DNA from: Variovorax ginsengisoli
GTDB lineage: Bacteria > Pseudomonadota > Gammaproteobacteria > Burkholderiales > Burkholderiaceae_C
Direction of reading: 5' to 3'
DNA: 64,000 nt
NCBI RefSeq assembly: GCF_006438845.1
Contig: NZ_RCZJ01000009.1
Span: 25,172 to 89,171 of the forward strand
Positions 17,450-26,040 of the stretch are shown one piece after another. The notes beneath the pieces were generated by a model. The model was given only the letters and a program-made list of their open reading frames with translations, did not search any database and was not told the origin of the DNA. Each line of letters begins with the position of its first letter. Positions within the stretch are counted from its first letter, which is position 1. The translations under genes and the position numbers were made by a program.

Positions 17450-18057
17450 GCCGACCCGGAAGTCGACAGCAACCCGTGGTTCCGCGCGTGATGCAGCGCC
17501 TGGGTGCGGCTCTTCACGCCCAGGCGTCGGAACAGGCGCCACAGGTGCACCTTGACCGTGTGCTCGCTGATCTCCAGTTCGGTGGCGATGTCCCGATTGC
17601 TCATGCCCTTGTCGAGCATGGCGATGAGCTGTGTCTGGCGCTTCGACAGCTTGCTGTTGGTCGACGCGGCAAGCGATTCCTCGGCTTCGGCATCGGCCAT
17701 CAGCAGGCCGCGCAACACGGCAGTGAGTTCGGCCGAACTGGCGGATTTCTCGATGTAGGTATCGGCGCCTGCTTCGATGCAGGCCTCTTCCATGTCGGCG
17801 GCCGGCGAGGCCGAATACACGGCGATGGGCACGTCGGGATAGATCTGCTTGACCGCGATGACGCCCGAGCAGCCGGTGGTGTCGGGCAGCTTCAGGTCGA
17901 GGCAGAACAGGTCGGGCATGCCATGCTGCTTGACGGCGCTGGTCAGCTTGTCGAGCCGCTCCAGTTCGACAATGTTCTCCGCGGGCCGAAGGCGCCGCAG
18001 CACCATCACGATGGCGTCGCGCATCAGGGGATGATCGTCGATGACGTAAATGCTCAT
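17446..18057 (-). CDS. NarL/FixJ-family response regulator
   Basis: A 203-residue response regulator. The receiver domain has acidic residues D7/D8 (VIDDHP), phospho-acceptor Asp54 (FCLDLKLPD) and the conserved lysine in YIEKSAS. The C-terminal LuxR-type helix-turn-helix has LSKRQTQLIAMLDKGMSNRD and HTVKVHLWRLFRRLGVKSR. It binds DNA on phosphorylation, probably by the convergent histidine kinase. Target genes are unknown. Confidence 0.93.
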   Translation of the reverse strand: MSIYVIDDHPLMRDAIVMVLRRLRPAENIVELERLDKLTSAVKQHGMPDLFCLDLKLPDTTGCSGVIAVKQIYPDVPIAVYSASPAADMEEACIEAGADTYIEKSASSAELTAVLRGLLMADAEAEESLAASTNSKLSKRQTQLIAMLDKGMSNRDIATELEISEHTVKVHLWRLFRRLGVKSRTQALHHARNHGLLSTSGSA

Positions 18058-18117
18058 GGTCTGCTTTCTGTGTGGACGCTCGGCCGGTATGTTCCGGCCT
18101 CTGCGTGAATCCGTCTC

Positions 18118-19440
18118 CTAACCACCACTGGCCGACGTGGCCAGCGCCTCCAATGCGTCCGTCGCGGCACGCATCCCCTCATTGTCAACCGGTTCCAGGT
18201 GTTCGGCGAGTGTTGCGAGCGCTTCTTCTGGACGCTGCTGCAGCGCACCGATCGCGCGACCTGCCTCCTGCGGAGACGCGAAAGCCCGGCTTTGCAGCAG
18301 CAAACCGCCGTTCGCGTCGAGCAGCTTGAAGTAGAAGCGGCCGTCGCGCTCGCGGTACTGCTTGAAGCTCGGCCGTGCGACCTTGGCACTCTTCGCGATC
18401 TTGGCCGTGGCCGGCGCCTCGAGCTTGCGCAAGCCCACAGCCTGGCGCAGCCGGCCGACGAAGGGGCCCGACAACGCGCGTGCCTTCTCGGCGCCGGCCA
18501 GCAGGATGCGTTCGATCTGCGCCGGGTCGTCGAGCAGTGCCTCGTAGTGCGCGCGCATCGGCGCGATCTCGCGGTCGATCCGCTCGAACACCACCTGCTT
18601 GGCGTCGCCCCAGGCGATGCCGTCGGCGTAGGCCTTCCTGAGCGCGGCGGTCTCTTCGGTGTCGGCAAACGCCTGATAGATCTGGAACAGCGCCGAACCC
18701 TCGGTGTCCTTGGGTTCGCCGGGCAGCCGCGAGTCGGTCAGGATGCCGCCGATCAGCTTCTGCAGCTGCGTACGCGGTGTGAAGAGCGGGATCGTGTTGT
18801 CGTAGCTCTTGCTCATCTTGCGGCCGTCGAGGCCGGGCAGCGTGGCGACCGCGTCGTCGATCTCGGCCTCGGGCAGCGTGAAATGCTCGCCATAGAGATG
18901 ATTGAAGCGCTGCGCCATGTCGCGCGCCATCTCGATGTGCTGCACCTGGTCGCGGCCCACAGGCACCTTGTGCGCGTTGAAGAGCAGGATGTCCGCGCCC
19001 ATCAGCACCGGGTACATGAAGAGGCCGGCGCTCACGTCGGCATCCGGGTCCTCGCCCTTGGCGAGGTTCTTGTCGACCGACGCCTTGTAGGCGTGCGCAC
19101 GGTTCAGGATGCCCTTGCCGGTGACGCAGGTCAGGAACCAGGTCAATTCCGGAATCTCGGGGATGTCCGATTGCCGGTAGAACACCACCCGCTCCGGATC
19201 GAGTCCGCAAGCCAGCCAGGTGGCCGCGATTTCCAGCGTCGAGCGCTGGATGCGGGCTGGCTCGTCGACCTTGATCAGCGCGTGATAGTCGGCCAGGAAG
19301 TAGAAGCTCTGCACATCGGCCCGGCGGCTGAAGCGCACCGAGTGGCGCACCGAGCCTACGTAGTTGCCGAGGTGCGGCGTGCCGGTGGTCGTGATCCCGG
19401 TGAGGAAGCGGGTGGGGGAGGACGAAGTGGACGAGGTCAT
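18118..19440 (-). CDS. trpS: Tryptophanyl-tRNA synthetase with C-terminal extension
   Basis: A class I aminoacyl-tRNA synthetase of 440 residues. The HIGH-like motif is TGTPHLGNYVG and the KMSKS loop is GRKMSKSYDN. The usual bacterial enzyme has about 330-340 residues; here about 100 more follow the core. The extension contains an Ala/Lys linker (APATAKIAKSAKVARPS) and a small DUF1508/YegP-like beta segment (FYFKLLDANGGLLLQSRAFAS). Its role is unknown; a tRNA- or protein-contact function is possible. It is the last gene of a leftward run and lies 13 bp after the site-2 protease gene. Confidence 0.95.
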   Translation of the reverse strand: MTSSTSSSPTRFLTGITTTGTPHLGNYVGSVRHSVRFSRRADVQSFYFLADYHALIKVDEPARIQRSTLEIAATWLACGLDPERVVFYRQSDIPEIPELTWFLTCVTGKGILNRAHAYKASVDKNLAKGEDPDADVSAGLFMYPVLMGADILLFNAHKVPVGRDQVQHIEMARDMAQRFNHLYGEHFTLPEAEIDDAVATLPGLDGRKMSKSYDNTIPLFTPRTQLQKLIGGILTDSRLPGEPKDTEGSALFQIYQAFADTEETAALRKAYADGIAWGDAKQVVFERIDREIAPMRAHYEALLDDPAQIERILLAGAEKARALSGPFVGRLRQAVGLRKLEAPATAKIAKSAKVARPSFKQYRERDGRFYFKLLDANGGLLLQSRAFASPQEAGRAIGALQQRPEEALATLAEHLEPVDNEGMRAATDALEALATSASGG

Positions 19441-19453
19441 GCCGAAAAGTGAG

Positions 19454-20125
19454 CTAGCGCAGCAGCGCGGTGAGCGGAGAGATCAGCAGGCCGATCGCCT
19501 GCGAGCCGAAAGCCATCAGTGGCTGGAGCCACCACGTGCTGACGACACCGGCGAGCACCAGGCCCATCACGATGAAGAAACCGTAGGGTTCGATGCGCGC
19601 CAGCACGGTCTGGGCACCGCCGCGCGGCAGCAGGCCGGCCAGCACGCGGCCGCCGTCGAGCGGCGGCAGCGGAAACAGGTTGAAAGCCCACATCACCAGG
19701 TTCACCAGCACGCCGCCCTGCGCCATGCGCAGAAAGAAGCGCTCTTGCACGCCGCCAGCGATCAGTCCGACCAGCAGCAGCGCCCAGCCGATCGCCATCA
19801 CGAAGTTGGAGGCCGGCCCGGCCAGCGCCACCCAGATCATGTCGCGCTTCGGGTTGCGCAGCCGGCCGAATTGGACCGGCACCGGCTTGGCGTAGCCGAA
19901 GAGAAATGCGCCGGAGGTGGCGAAGTAAAGAATCAGCGGCATCAGGATGGTGCCGACCGGATCGATGTGCTTGAGTGGGTTGAGCGTCATGCGCCCGAGC
20001 CTGTAGGCCGTGTCGTCGCCGAAGTGCCGCGCCGCGTAGCCGTGTGCCGCTTCGTGGACCGTGATGGCGAAGATCACCGGCAAGGCGTAGATCAGGACAG
20101 TTTGAACGAGGTTGGAGATGTCCAC
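19454..20125 (-). CDS. Site-2 protease family (M50) membrane metalloprotease
   Basis: A 223-residue M50 protease with about five or six membrane helices. The zinc-binding HExxH motif is HEAAHG near residue 24, and the second metal-ligand motif is the LPPLDGG stretch near residue 155. There is no PDZ domain, so it belongs to the compact Rv-like/YwhC group rather than RseP. Such enzymes cleave membrane-embedded substrates, but the target is unknown. It sits between yciO and trpS in a same-strand run. Confidence 0.92.
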   Translation of the reverse strand: MDISNLVQTVLIYALPVIFAITVHEAAHGYAARHFGDDTAYRLGRMTLNPLKHIDPVGTILMPLILYFATSGAFLFGYAKPVPVQFGRLRNPKRDMIWVALAGPASNFVMAIGWALLLVGLIAGGVQERFFLRMAQGGVLVNLVMWAFNLFPLPPLDGGRVLAGLLPRGGAQTVLARIEPYGFFIVMGLVLAGVVSTWWLQPLMAFGSQAIGLLISPLTALLR

Positions 20126-20195
20126 CGGTCGATTGTCTCAGACGCCTCTGCGAGGCCGTTCGGATTGCACGGGGCCGCACGGGGCTGCACCGGTC

Positions 20196-20831
20196 TCACA
20201 GGCCCAGCACGGACACCGGGCCGCGGCCCAGTCGGATCACCACCGGGTCGTCGCCCGCGCCCATGGGCGTGAGGTCGACCACGGTGGTCGGCTCGAGTGT
20301 GCAGGCGCCGGCGTCGATCACCGCGCCGATCTGCTTCTCGAAGCGCTCACGGATGTCCTGTGCGTCGTTCAGCGGTTCGGTCTCGCCCGGCGGGATCAGC
20401 GTGGTCGCCAGCAGCGGCGCCCCGTGCAACGTGAGCAGCTCGCACAGCACCTTGTGGTCGGGCACGCGCAGGCCGATGGTCTTGCGCTGGGGATGGCTCA
20501 CGCGGCGCGGCACTTCCTTGGTCGCTTCGAGCAGGAAGGTGTAGGGGCCGGGCGTCGCGGCCTTGAGCAGCCGGTACTGCTTGTTGTCGACCTTGGCGTA
20601 GTTGGCCAGTTCGCTCAGGTCGCGGCACAGCAGCGTGAGATGGTGCTTGTCGTCGACCTGGCGAATGCGCCGCAGCCGGTCGACCGCGTCCTTGTCGTCG
20701 AGGTGGCAAACCAGCGCATAGCTGGAGTCGGTCGGCACGGCGATGACTTCGCCGCGCTCCAGCAAGGCCACGGCCTGCTTGAGCAGCCGCAACTGCGGAT
20801 TGTCGGGGTGGAGTTCGAAGAATTGAGCCAT
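20196..20831 (-). CDS. YciO/Sua5/YrdC-family protein
   Basis: A 211-residue protein of the YrdC-like superfamily. GEVIAVPTDSSYALVCHL is the nucleotide-binding opening, and KHHLTLLCRDLSELANYA and GPYTFLLEAT fit the YciO group. YrdC and Sua5 make threonylcarbamoyl-AMP for tRNA t6A; YciO paralogs are weaker or of unclear function. A housekeeping TsaC would be expected elsewhere. The start is 4 nt after the DMT gene stop, so the genes are co-transcribed with the PHP gene, the same partnership as E. coli yciO and its PHP neighbour. Confidence 0.9.
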   Translation of the reverse strand: MAQFFELHPDNPQLRLLKQAVALLERGEVIAVPTDSSYALVCHLDDKDAVDRLRRIRQVDDKHHLTLLCRDLSELANYAKVDNKQYRLLKAATPGPYTFLLEATKEVPRRVSHPQRKTIGLRVPDHKVLCELLTLHGAPLLATTLIPPGETEPLNDAQDIRERFEKQIGAVIDAGACTLEPTTVVDLTPMGAGDDPVVIRLGRGPVSVLGL

Positions 20832-20835
20832 GGTG

Positions 20836-21777
20836 TCAGCTTTCCACAGGTTCGATGGGAACGCGGCGCTCGCGCACGGTCAACCAGGCGCCAGCCGCGC
20901 CGCAGGCGGCGATCAGTCCGATGCCCAGCAGCGAGACACGGTCGGGCACGTGCGAAAACATCAGCCAGCCGCCCAGCATGGCGAAGCCGATCTGCGCATA
21001 GAGGTACGGTGTCAGCGTCGAGGCGGGCGCGCGCTGAAAAGCCAGGATCAGCATGAAATGACCGACCGTGCCCATGAAGCCCATCACGAACAGCAGTGCC
21101 CACCAATGCCATGAAGGCAAGGCCTGCCAGACGAAGGGAAGTGCGAGCGACGCGATCAGCGCGCCGACCCAGCCCGTGTAGAAGTGCAGCGTGAGCGGGT
21201 TCTCGGTCCTAGCCAGCTTGCTCGTTAGCACCTGGAACCAGGCGTTCGACATGACCATGGCCACGGGCAGCAGGATCGACCAGCCGAAGTCGTCGCCACG
21301 CGGGCGCAGGATCACGAGCGTGCCTGCGAACCCACCGGCCACCAGCAGCCAGCGCAGGAAGGACACGCGCTCCTTCAGGAAAGTTGCCGCCAGCAATGTC
21401 ACGACCAGCGGTCCCATCAGCACGATCGCGGTGAACTCCGGCAACGGCATGTAGCGCAGGCTGAGAAACGCCAGCACGCTGGTCAGCAGCAAAAGCGCAC
21501 CGCGCAGCACGTGGAATTTGGGATGCGCCGTGCGCAGCAGGGCGACGCCGTGGCGAGGCAGCAGCACCGCGGTGGTCGCCACCGCCTGGAAGGCGTAGCG
21601 AAACCACACCCCCATGAGAATGGGTACGGCGGCGATGGACATCTTGGCGGTCGCATCGAGCGTCGAGAAGCAGGCTACTGCGAGGATCACCATCCCGATG
21701 CCGGCAAGCACGCGATCCGATCGGACATCGCGCCCACCGAGTGCGCCGTGCGCCGAACTCTCCGGCAGCGCGCTCAC
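20836..21777 (-). CDS. DMT/EamA-family transporter
   Basis: A 313-residue drug/metabolite transporter with ten predicted membrane helices in two EamA repeats (AVACFSTLDATAKMS at the start of the first, VMSNAWFQVLTSKLARTE at the start of the second). The GTG start at 21777 overlaps the PHP gene stop. Such proteins export amino acids, nucleobases or other metabolites; the substrate here cannot be told from sequence. It is inserted between the PHP and YciO genes that are directly adjacent in some other bacteria. Confidence 0.87.
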   Translation of the reverse strand: MSALPESSAHGALGGRDVRSDRVLAGIGMVILAVACFSTLDATAKMSIAAVPILMGVWFRYAFQAVATTAVLLPRHGVALLRTAHPKFHVLRGALLLLTSVLAFLSLRYMPLPEFTAIVLMGPLVVTLLAATFLKERVSFLRWLLVAGGFAGTLVILRPRGDDFGWSILLPVAMVMSNAWFQVLTSKLARTENPLTLHFYTGWVGALIASLALPFVWQALPSWHWWALLFVMGFMGTVGHFMLILAFQRAPASTLTPYLYAQIGFAMLGGWLMFSHVPDRVSLLGIGLIAACGAAGAWLTVRERRVPIEPVES

Positions 21778-22628
21778 TGGATTCGGTCTTCGAGCAGTTC
21801 CCAGACGGGCGTCAGGGTGCCAGGCAACCATGGCAGCTTGCCCAGATCCATGTGGCTCTCGTCCGGGCTGTGGAAGTCACTGCCGCGCGATGCGGCGAAG
21901 CCGTATTCGATGGCTTTCTCCGCGTACTCGACGTATTCGGCTGGCGCATGGCTGCCGGTCACGACCTCGATCGCGCGGCCGCCGTGCGCCTGGAACTCGG
22001 TGAAGAGCGCGTGCTCTTCGTTGGCGGTGAAGTTGTAGCGGCCCGGGTGCGCGACGACTGCGACGCCGCCCGCCTCGGTGATCCAGCGCACCGCGTCCTT
22101 CAGCGTGGCCCAGCGGTGCGGGACGTAGCCCGGCTTGCCCTCGGTAAGGTACTTTCGGAAGACCTCGGGTGTGTCCTTGCAAACGCCGCTTTCGACCAGG
22201 AAGCGCGCGAAGTGGGTGCGCGAGATCAGCTCCGGGTTGCCGACGAAGGGAAGGGCGCCTTCGTAGGCGCCGATGATGCCGACCTTGGCCAGGCCGTCTG
22301 CCATTTCGCGGGCCCGCGCTTCACGCCCGCCACGCGTGGCGCGCAGGCCTTCGCGCAGGCGGCTGTCGTCCGGGTCGAAGCCTAGGCCGACGATGTGCAC
22401 GGTCTCGCCGGCGAAAGTGATCGAAATCTCGGCACCGGTGAGGTACTTCAGGCCGTGGGCACGTGCTGCAGCCATGGCGCGGTGCTGCCCGCCGATCTCG
22501 TCGTGGTCGGTCAGCGCCCACAGTTCGACGCCGTTGGCGGCTGCCCGTTCGGCCAGGGCCTCCGGCGTGAGCGTGCCGTCGGACACCACGGAGTGGCAAT
22601 GCAGGTCGGCGTTGAGGATGGAAGGCAC
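21774..22628 (-). CDS. PHP-domain phosphoesterase (RNase AM / nucleoside bisphosphatase type)
   Basis: A 284-residue PHP-family metal-dependent phosphoesterase. Metal ligands are visible in NADLHCHSVVSDG, LTDHDEIGG, GAEISI, VVAHPGRY and RGSDFHSP. Characterised relatives hydrolyse 3',5'-nucleoside bisphosphates or trim 5' ends of small RNAs (E. coli YciV/RNase AM). The neighbour YciO supports that sub-family. It is probably the first gene of the leftward operon to trpS. Confidence 0.92.
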   Translation of the reverse strand: MPSILNADLHCHSVVSDGTLTPEALAERAAANGVELWALTDHDEIGGQHRAMAAARAHGLKYLTGAEISITFAGETVHIVGLGFDPDDSRLREGLRATRGGREARAREMADGLAKVGIIGAYEGALPFVGNPELISRTHFARFLVESGVCKDTPEVFRKYLTEGKPGYVPHRWATLKDAVRWITEAGGVAVVAHPGRYNFTANEEHALFTEFQAHGGRAIEVVTGSHAPAEYVEYAEKAIEYGFAASRGSDFHSPDESHMDLGKLPWLPGTLTPVWELLEDRIQ

Positions 22629-22696
22629 GCCGCGATTTTAGGCCTTCGCCCTGCGCGCTGCAGGGCACGCACGGGACAACCGTGCCCGCGGGCAGC

Positions 22697-23740
22697 CTAC
22701 CGGTCCTTGCGGCGCCGGGCCACCCACGCCGCCACCGCGGTGAAGGCACCGACGATCGCCACCACGATCCAGAAGCCGTGCGGGTGCTGCGCCAGCGGAA
22801 TGCCGCCGACGTTCATGCCGAACAGCCCGGCCAGAATGTTGATCGGCAGCGCCAGCACCGTCACCACCGTCAGCACGAACAGGCTGCGGCCGTTGTCTTC
22901 GTTCACGCTGGCTGCGATCTCTTCCTGCAGCAGCTTGATGCGCTCCTGCAGCCCCTGCATGTCGCGCAGCACCACCGAAAACTCCTCGCTCGCGCCGCGC
23001 AGTTCCTGCACGTCGTCTTCGGCCATCCAGGCCGGCGGATGCTGCAGCAGCCGGAACAGCGCGGCAGGCTCGGGCGCGAGCAGCCGCTGCAGCCGCACCA
23101 GCAGCCGGCGCAGCACGCCCAGCCGCGCGCGCTTGTGGTCGAGGCGCCCGCTCAGCAGTTCGTCTTCGACCCGGTCGATCCTTGTGGTCACGCCGCGCAC
23201 GATGCCGACCAGGCCGTCGGCCTGGGTGCGCATCAGCGCTTCGAGCAGCGCGACACTGGAGCGCGGTGATTGCCCCGCGCGCACCGCCGTGCGCAGCGCA
23301 TCGACCGTGCGCAGCGGTTGCGTGCGTGCAGTGACCACCAGTTGCGGCCCCACGCTGATCCAGAGCGTGGCGATGTCCGAAGGTTCGAAGCCGAAATCGA
23401 AGTGGACATCGTTGACCACCGCGATCAGCGCGTCGTCGTCGCGCTCGATGCGGGTGGAATGCGAGCCGTCCTTGAGCGTCTCGTAGAACGCCTCGGACAG
23501 CCCGGCATGGCGCACCAGCCAGCGCTCGGCCTGTGCGTGGTTGAGGTTGAAGTGCAGCCAGGCGAAGCCGGCCGACGACGCGGTCCGGTGTGTCAACCAG
23601 GCCGCTGCTCTTTGCGCGTCGAGGGCCCGTGCGGAGCCACCCCCCGCGCTGCGCTCGAACACGTAGCCGCAGATCAGGCCCGCGTCATCGTGGCCGAGTC
23701 CCGACGCAGGGGTGCCGGGAGCGTTGCTGGGGGTTGTCAT
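22697..23740 (-). CDS. zntB: CorA/ZntB-family metal transporter
   Basis: A 347-residue CorA-superfamily protein. A long cytoplasmic helical funnel (residues 1-280) is followed by two C-terminal membrane helices carrying the GMN signature (LAGLFGMNVGG) and a short basic tail. The N-terminal sequence (GFAWLHFNLNHAQAERWL) fits the ZntB group, which moves zinc or other divalent cations with protons. The gene symbol is by family; the transported ion and direction are not proven. Confidence 0.88.
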   Translation of the reverse strand: MTTPSNAPGTPASGLGHDDAGLICGYVFERSAGGGSARALDAQRAAAWLTHRTASSAGFAWLHFNLNHAQAERWLVRHAGLSEAFYETLKDGSHSTRIERDDDALIAVVNDVHFDFGFEPSDIATLWISVGPQLVVTARTQPLRTVDALRTAVRAGQSPRSSVALLEALMRTQADGLVGIVRGVTTRIDRVEDELLSGRLDHKRARLGVLRRLLVRLQRLLAPEPAALFRLLQHPPAWMAEDDVQELRGASEEFSVVLRDMQGLQERIKLLQEEIAASVNEDNGRSLFVLTVVTVLALPINILAGLFGMNVGGIPLAQHPHGFWIVVAIVGAFTAVAAWVARRRKDR

Positions 23741-23885
23741 GAAAGGGAAGGGCGGATGTCGGACAGCAATGAAGGACCGATGCTTGCGCCCGCATGTGAC
23801 AGCGGCGTGTCAGCGTCGCGAAACTGTCATGCCGAGGTCACACGTGCTCGGCAGCATCCCTCCCATTCCCTACCGTCTCATCACC

Positions 23886-24803
23886 ATGCCGCTGCAGAAC
23901 GCCCATCCCGACCACGAAGAGCTGATGCAGCGCATTGCGCGCGACCTGGTCGACAGCTACGACGAAGAACTCGAGCTCGAGATCGAGGACCGCAATGTGG
24001 ACGAAGACGGCGCGCCCGTCGGCGTCGACAAGGCGGCGCGCGCTGCCTATTTTCGCGAGCTGTTTCGTCTGCAGGGCGAACTCGTGAAGCTGCAGGACTG
24101 GGTCCAGCACAGCAAGCAGAAGGTGGTGATCCTGTTCGAGGGCCGCGATGCGGCGGGCAAGGGCGGCGTCATCAAGCGCATCACGCAGCGGCTCAACCCA
24201 CGCGTGGCCCGCGTCGCCGCGCTGCCCGCACCCAATGACCGCGAGCGCACGCAGTGGTATTTCCAGCGCTACGTGGCGCACCTGCCGGCCGCCGGCGAAA
24301 TGGTGCTGTTCGACCGCAGTTGGTACAACCGCGCCGGCGTCGAGCGCGTGATGGGCTTCTGCTCGGACGACGAATACGAAGAGTTCTTCCGGAGCGTTCC
24401 GGAGTTCGAGAAGATGCTGGTGCGCTCGGGCATCACGCTCATCAAGTACTGGTTCTCCATCACCGACGACGAGCAGCACCTGCGCTTCCTCGGCCGCATC
24501 CACGATCCGCTCAAGCAATGGAAGTTGAGCCCGATGGACCTGGAGAGCCGCCGCCGTTGGGAGGAATACACCAAGGCCAAGGAGACCATGCTCGAGCGCA
24601 CGCACATCCCAGAGGCACCGTGGTGGGTGGTGCAGGCCGTCGACAAGAAAAAGGCCCGGTTGAACTGCATTGCGCACCTGCTCGACCAGTTGCCGTACCA
24701 CGACGTCATGCATGCGGCGGTGGACCTGCCCGCGCGCATGCGAAACCCCGACTACTTGCGTCAGCCTGTGCCGGCGAACATGTACGTGCCCGAGCGCTAC
24801 TGA
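23886..24803 (+). CDS. ppk2: Polyphosphate kinase 2 (PPK2 class I)
   Basis: A 305-residue PPK2. Walker A is GRDAAGKGGVIKR, Walker B-like is LFDRSWYNRAGVERVMG, and the lid region is around DPLKQWKLSPMDLESR. One PPK2 domain and this length indicate class I, which phosphorylates nucleoside diphosphates with polyphosphate. The first 60 residues are acidic. The ATG at 23886 is chosen; the open frame from 23712 has no family match before it. It is a single gene between divergent zntB and the esterase gene. Confidence 0.93.
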   Translation: MPLQNAHPDHEELMQRIARDLVDSYDEELELEIEDRNVDEDGAPVGVDKAARAAYFRELFRLQGELVKLQDWVQHSKQKVVILFEGRDAAGKGGVIKRITQRLNPRVARVAALPAPNDRERTQWYFQRYVAHLPAAGEMVLFDRSWYNRAGVERVMGFCSDDEYEEFFRSVPEFEKMLVRSGITLIKYWFSITDDEQHLRFLGRIHDPLKQWKLSPMDLESRRRWEEYTKAKETMLERTHIPEAPWWVVQAVDKKKARLNCIAHLLDQLPYHDVMHAAVDLPARMRNPDYLRQPVPANMYVPERY

Positions 24804-24848
24804 ACCGATGGTGGCGCGCGGCGCGGAAGCTGCTACCGTGCAACCACC

Positions 24849-25886
24849 ATGGTTCGCCGCTCCACGACTTCCGCGCTGACGCGTGCTTATGCGCGCAATC
24901 TGCGGGCGCTCACGAAAGTCACGCTCGGCGCCGGCAAACGCGTCGCGACGCAAATGCAGCAGGCGGCTGTTCAGCAAAACAAGGCGCCACCGGGCCCTGG
25001 CGATTGGCTCTCGGGCATGGCCGTCGGTGCGGCGGGTGCGCGGCGTTATCACCTCTACCGGCCACCCGGCCTCAACCTTACGTCGGGCGAGAAAGTGCCT
25101 TTGCTCGTGATGTTGCACGGCTGCGGCCAGACCGGGCGCGACCTGGCCGTCCTCAGCCGCATGAACCGCCTGGCCACGCGCGAGCGCTTCCTGGTGCTCT
25201 ACCCCGAGCAAGACCGCATGGTCAACCCGCACGGCTGCTGGAACTGGTACGACACCCGCAGCGGCAAGGCACGCGCCGAGGCCGCCACGCTGATGGCGGC
25301 CATCGACCAGGTCTGTCTCTTCCATCCGGTGGACCGCGACCGCATCGCAGTGGCGGGGCTGTCGGCCGGAGCGAGCATGGCGGTGCTGATGGCGACGCAC
25401 TTTCCAGGGCGCTTCAAGGCCGTGGCGATGCACTCGGGCGTCGCGCCGGGCGCGGCGCAGTCGTCGGCGACCGCTTTGGGCGCGATGCGCGGCAAACGTG
25501 CGCCCTCGGTGCCGATGACCGCCGTCGGCAAGGCACTTGGTGCTGCCGCAGTGGGCGCAAGCCTGCCGCCGCTGCTGGTGCTGCACGGCGACGCCGACAG
25601 CGTGGTTACCGCCGGCAATGCCACCAACACCGCCGCGGTGTGGGCGACCGCCACCGGCGCGCGACCTGGCGTGTCGCGCACGTTGCAGCGTGGGCAACGC
25701 CGGCCGGCGCGCATCACCGACTACACCCGCGACGGACAGACCCGCGTTCGGCTCTGCGAGATCGGCGGGCTGGGGCATGCATGGAGCGGCGGTGCCGCGC
25801 GCCAGGCCTTCAGCGACCCCGCCGGGCCCGATGCGTCGAAACTGATCTGGGCCTTCGTCGCGAAACAGTTCGCGGTCCAAGCCTGA
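24849..25886 (+). CDS. PHB-depolymerase-type esterase (LpqC family)
   Basis: A 345-residue alpha/beta hydrolase of the PHB depolymerase/LpqC family. The oxyanion region is LVMLHGCGQTGRD, the nucleophile is in the lipase box GLSAGASMA, and the catalytic histidine is in GLGHAWSG. No signal peptide is visible (the N-terminus is basic: RRSTTSALTRAYARN), which suggests an intracellular enzyme. It may cleave intracellular polyhydroxybutyrate or another ester; feruloyl esterases share this fold. It starts about 45 bp after ppk2 and may be co-transcribed with it. Confidence 0.88.
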   Translation: MVRRSTTSALTRAYARNLRALTKVTLGAGKRVATQMQQAAVQQNKAPPGPGDWLSGMAVGAAGARRYHLYRPPGLNLTSGEKVPLLVMLHGCGQTGRDLAVLSRMNRLATRERFLVLYPEQDRMVNPHGCWNWYDTRSGKARAEAATLMAAIDQVCLFHPVDRDRIAVAGLSAGASMAVLMATHFPGRFKAVAMHSGVAPGAAQSSATALGAMRGKRAPSVPMTAVGKALGAAAVGASLPPLLVLHGDADSVVTAGNATNTAAVWATATGARPGVSRTLQRGQRRPARITDYTRDGQTRVRLCEIGGLGHAWSGGAARQAFSDPAGPDASKLIWAFVAKQFAVQA

Positions 25887-26040
25887 AGGACTTTCGGGCC
25901 ACGTCGGGTGAATCGGCGCACCTGTACGCCACCCGGCGTATTCCTGACTTCGCCTCCTGACGAGAGACTCCGCTTCATCGCTGCCCATCATCCCGATGGC
26001 TGCAACGGTTTCAAGCAAACCCACAGGAGCAGGAGTCACC

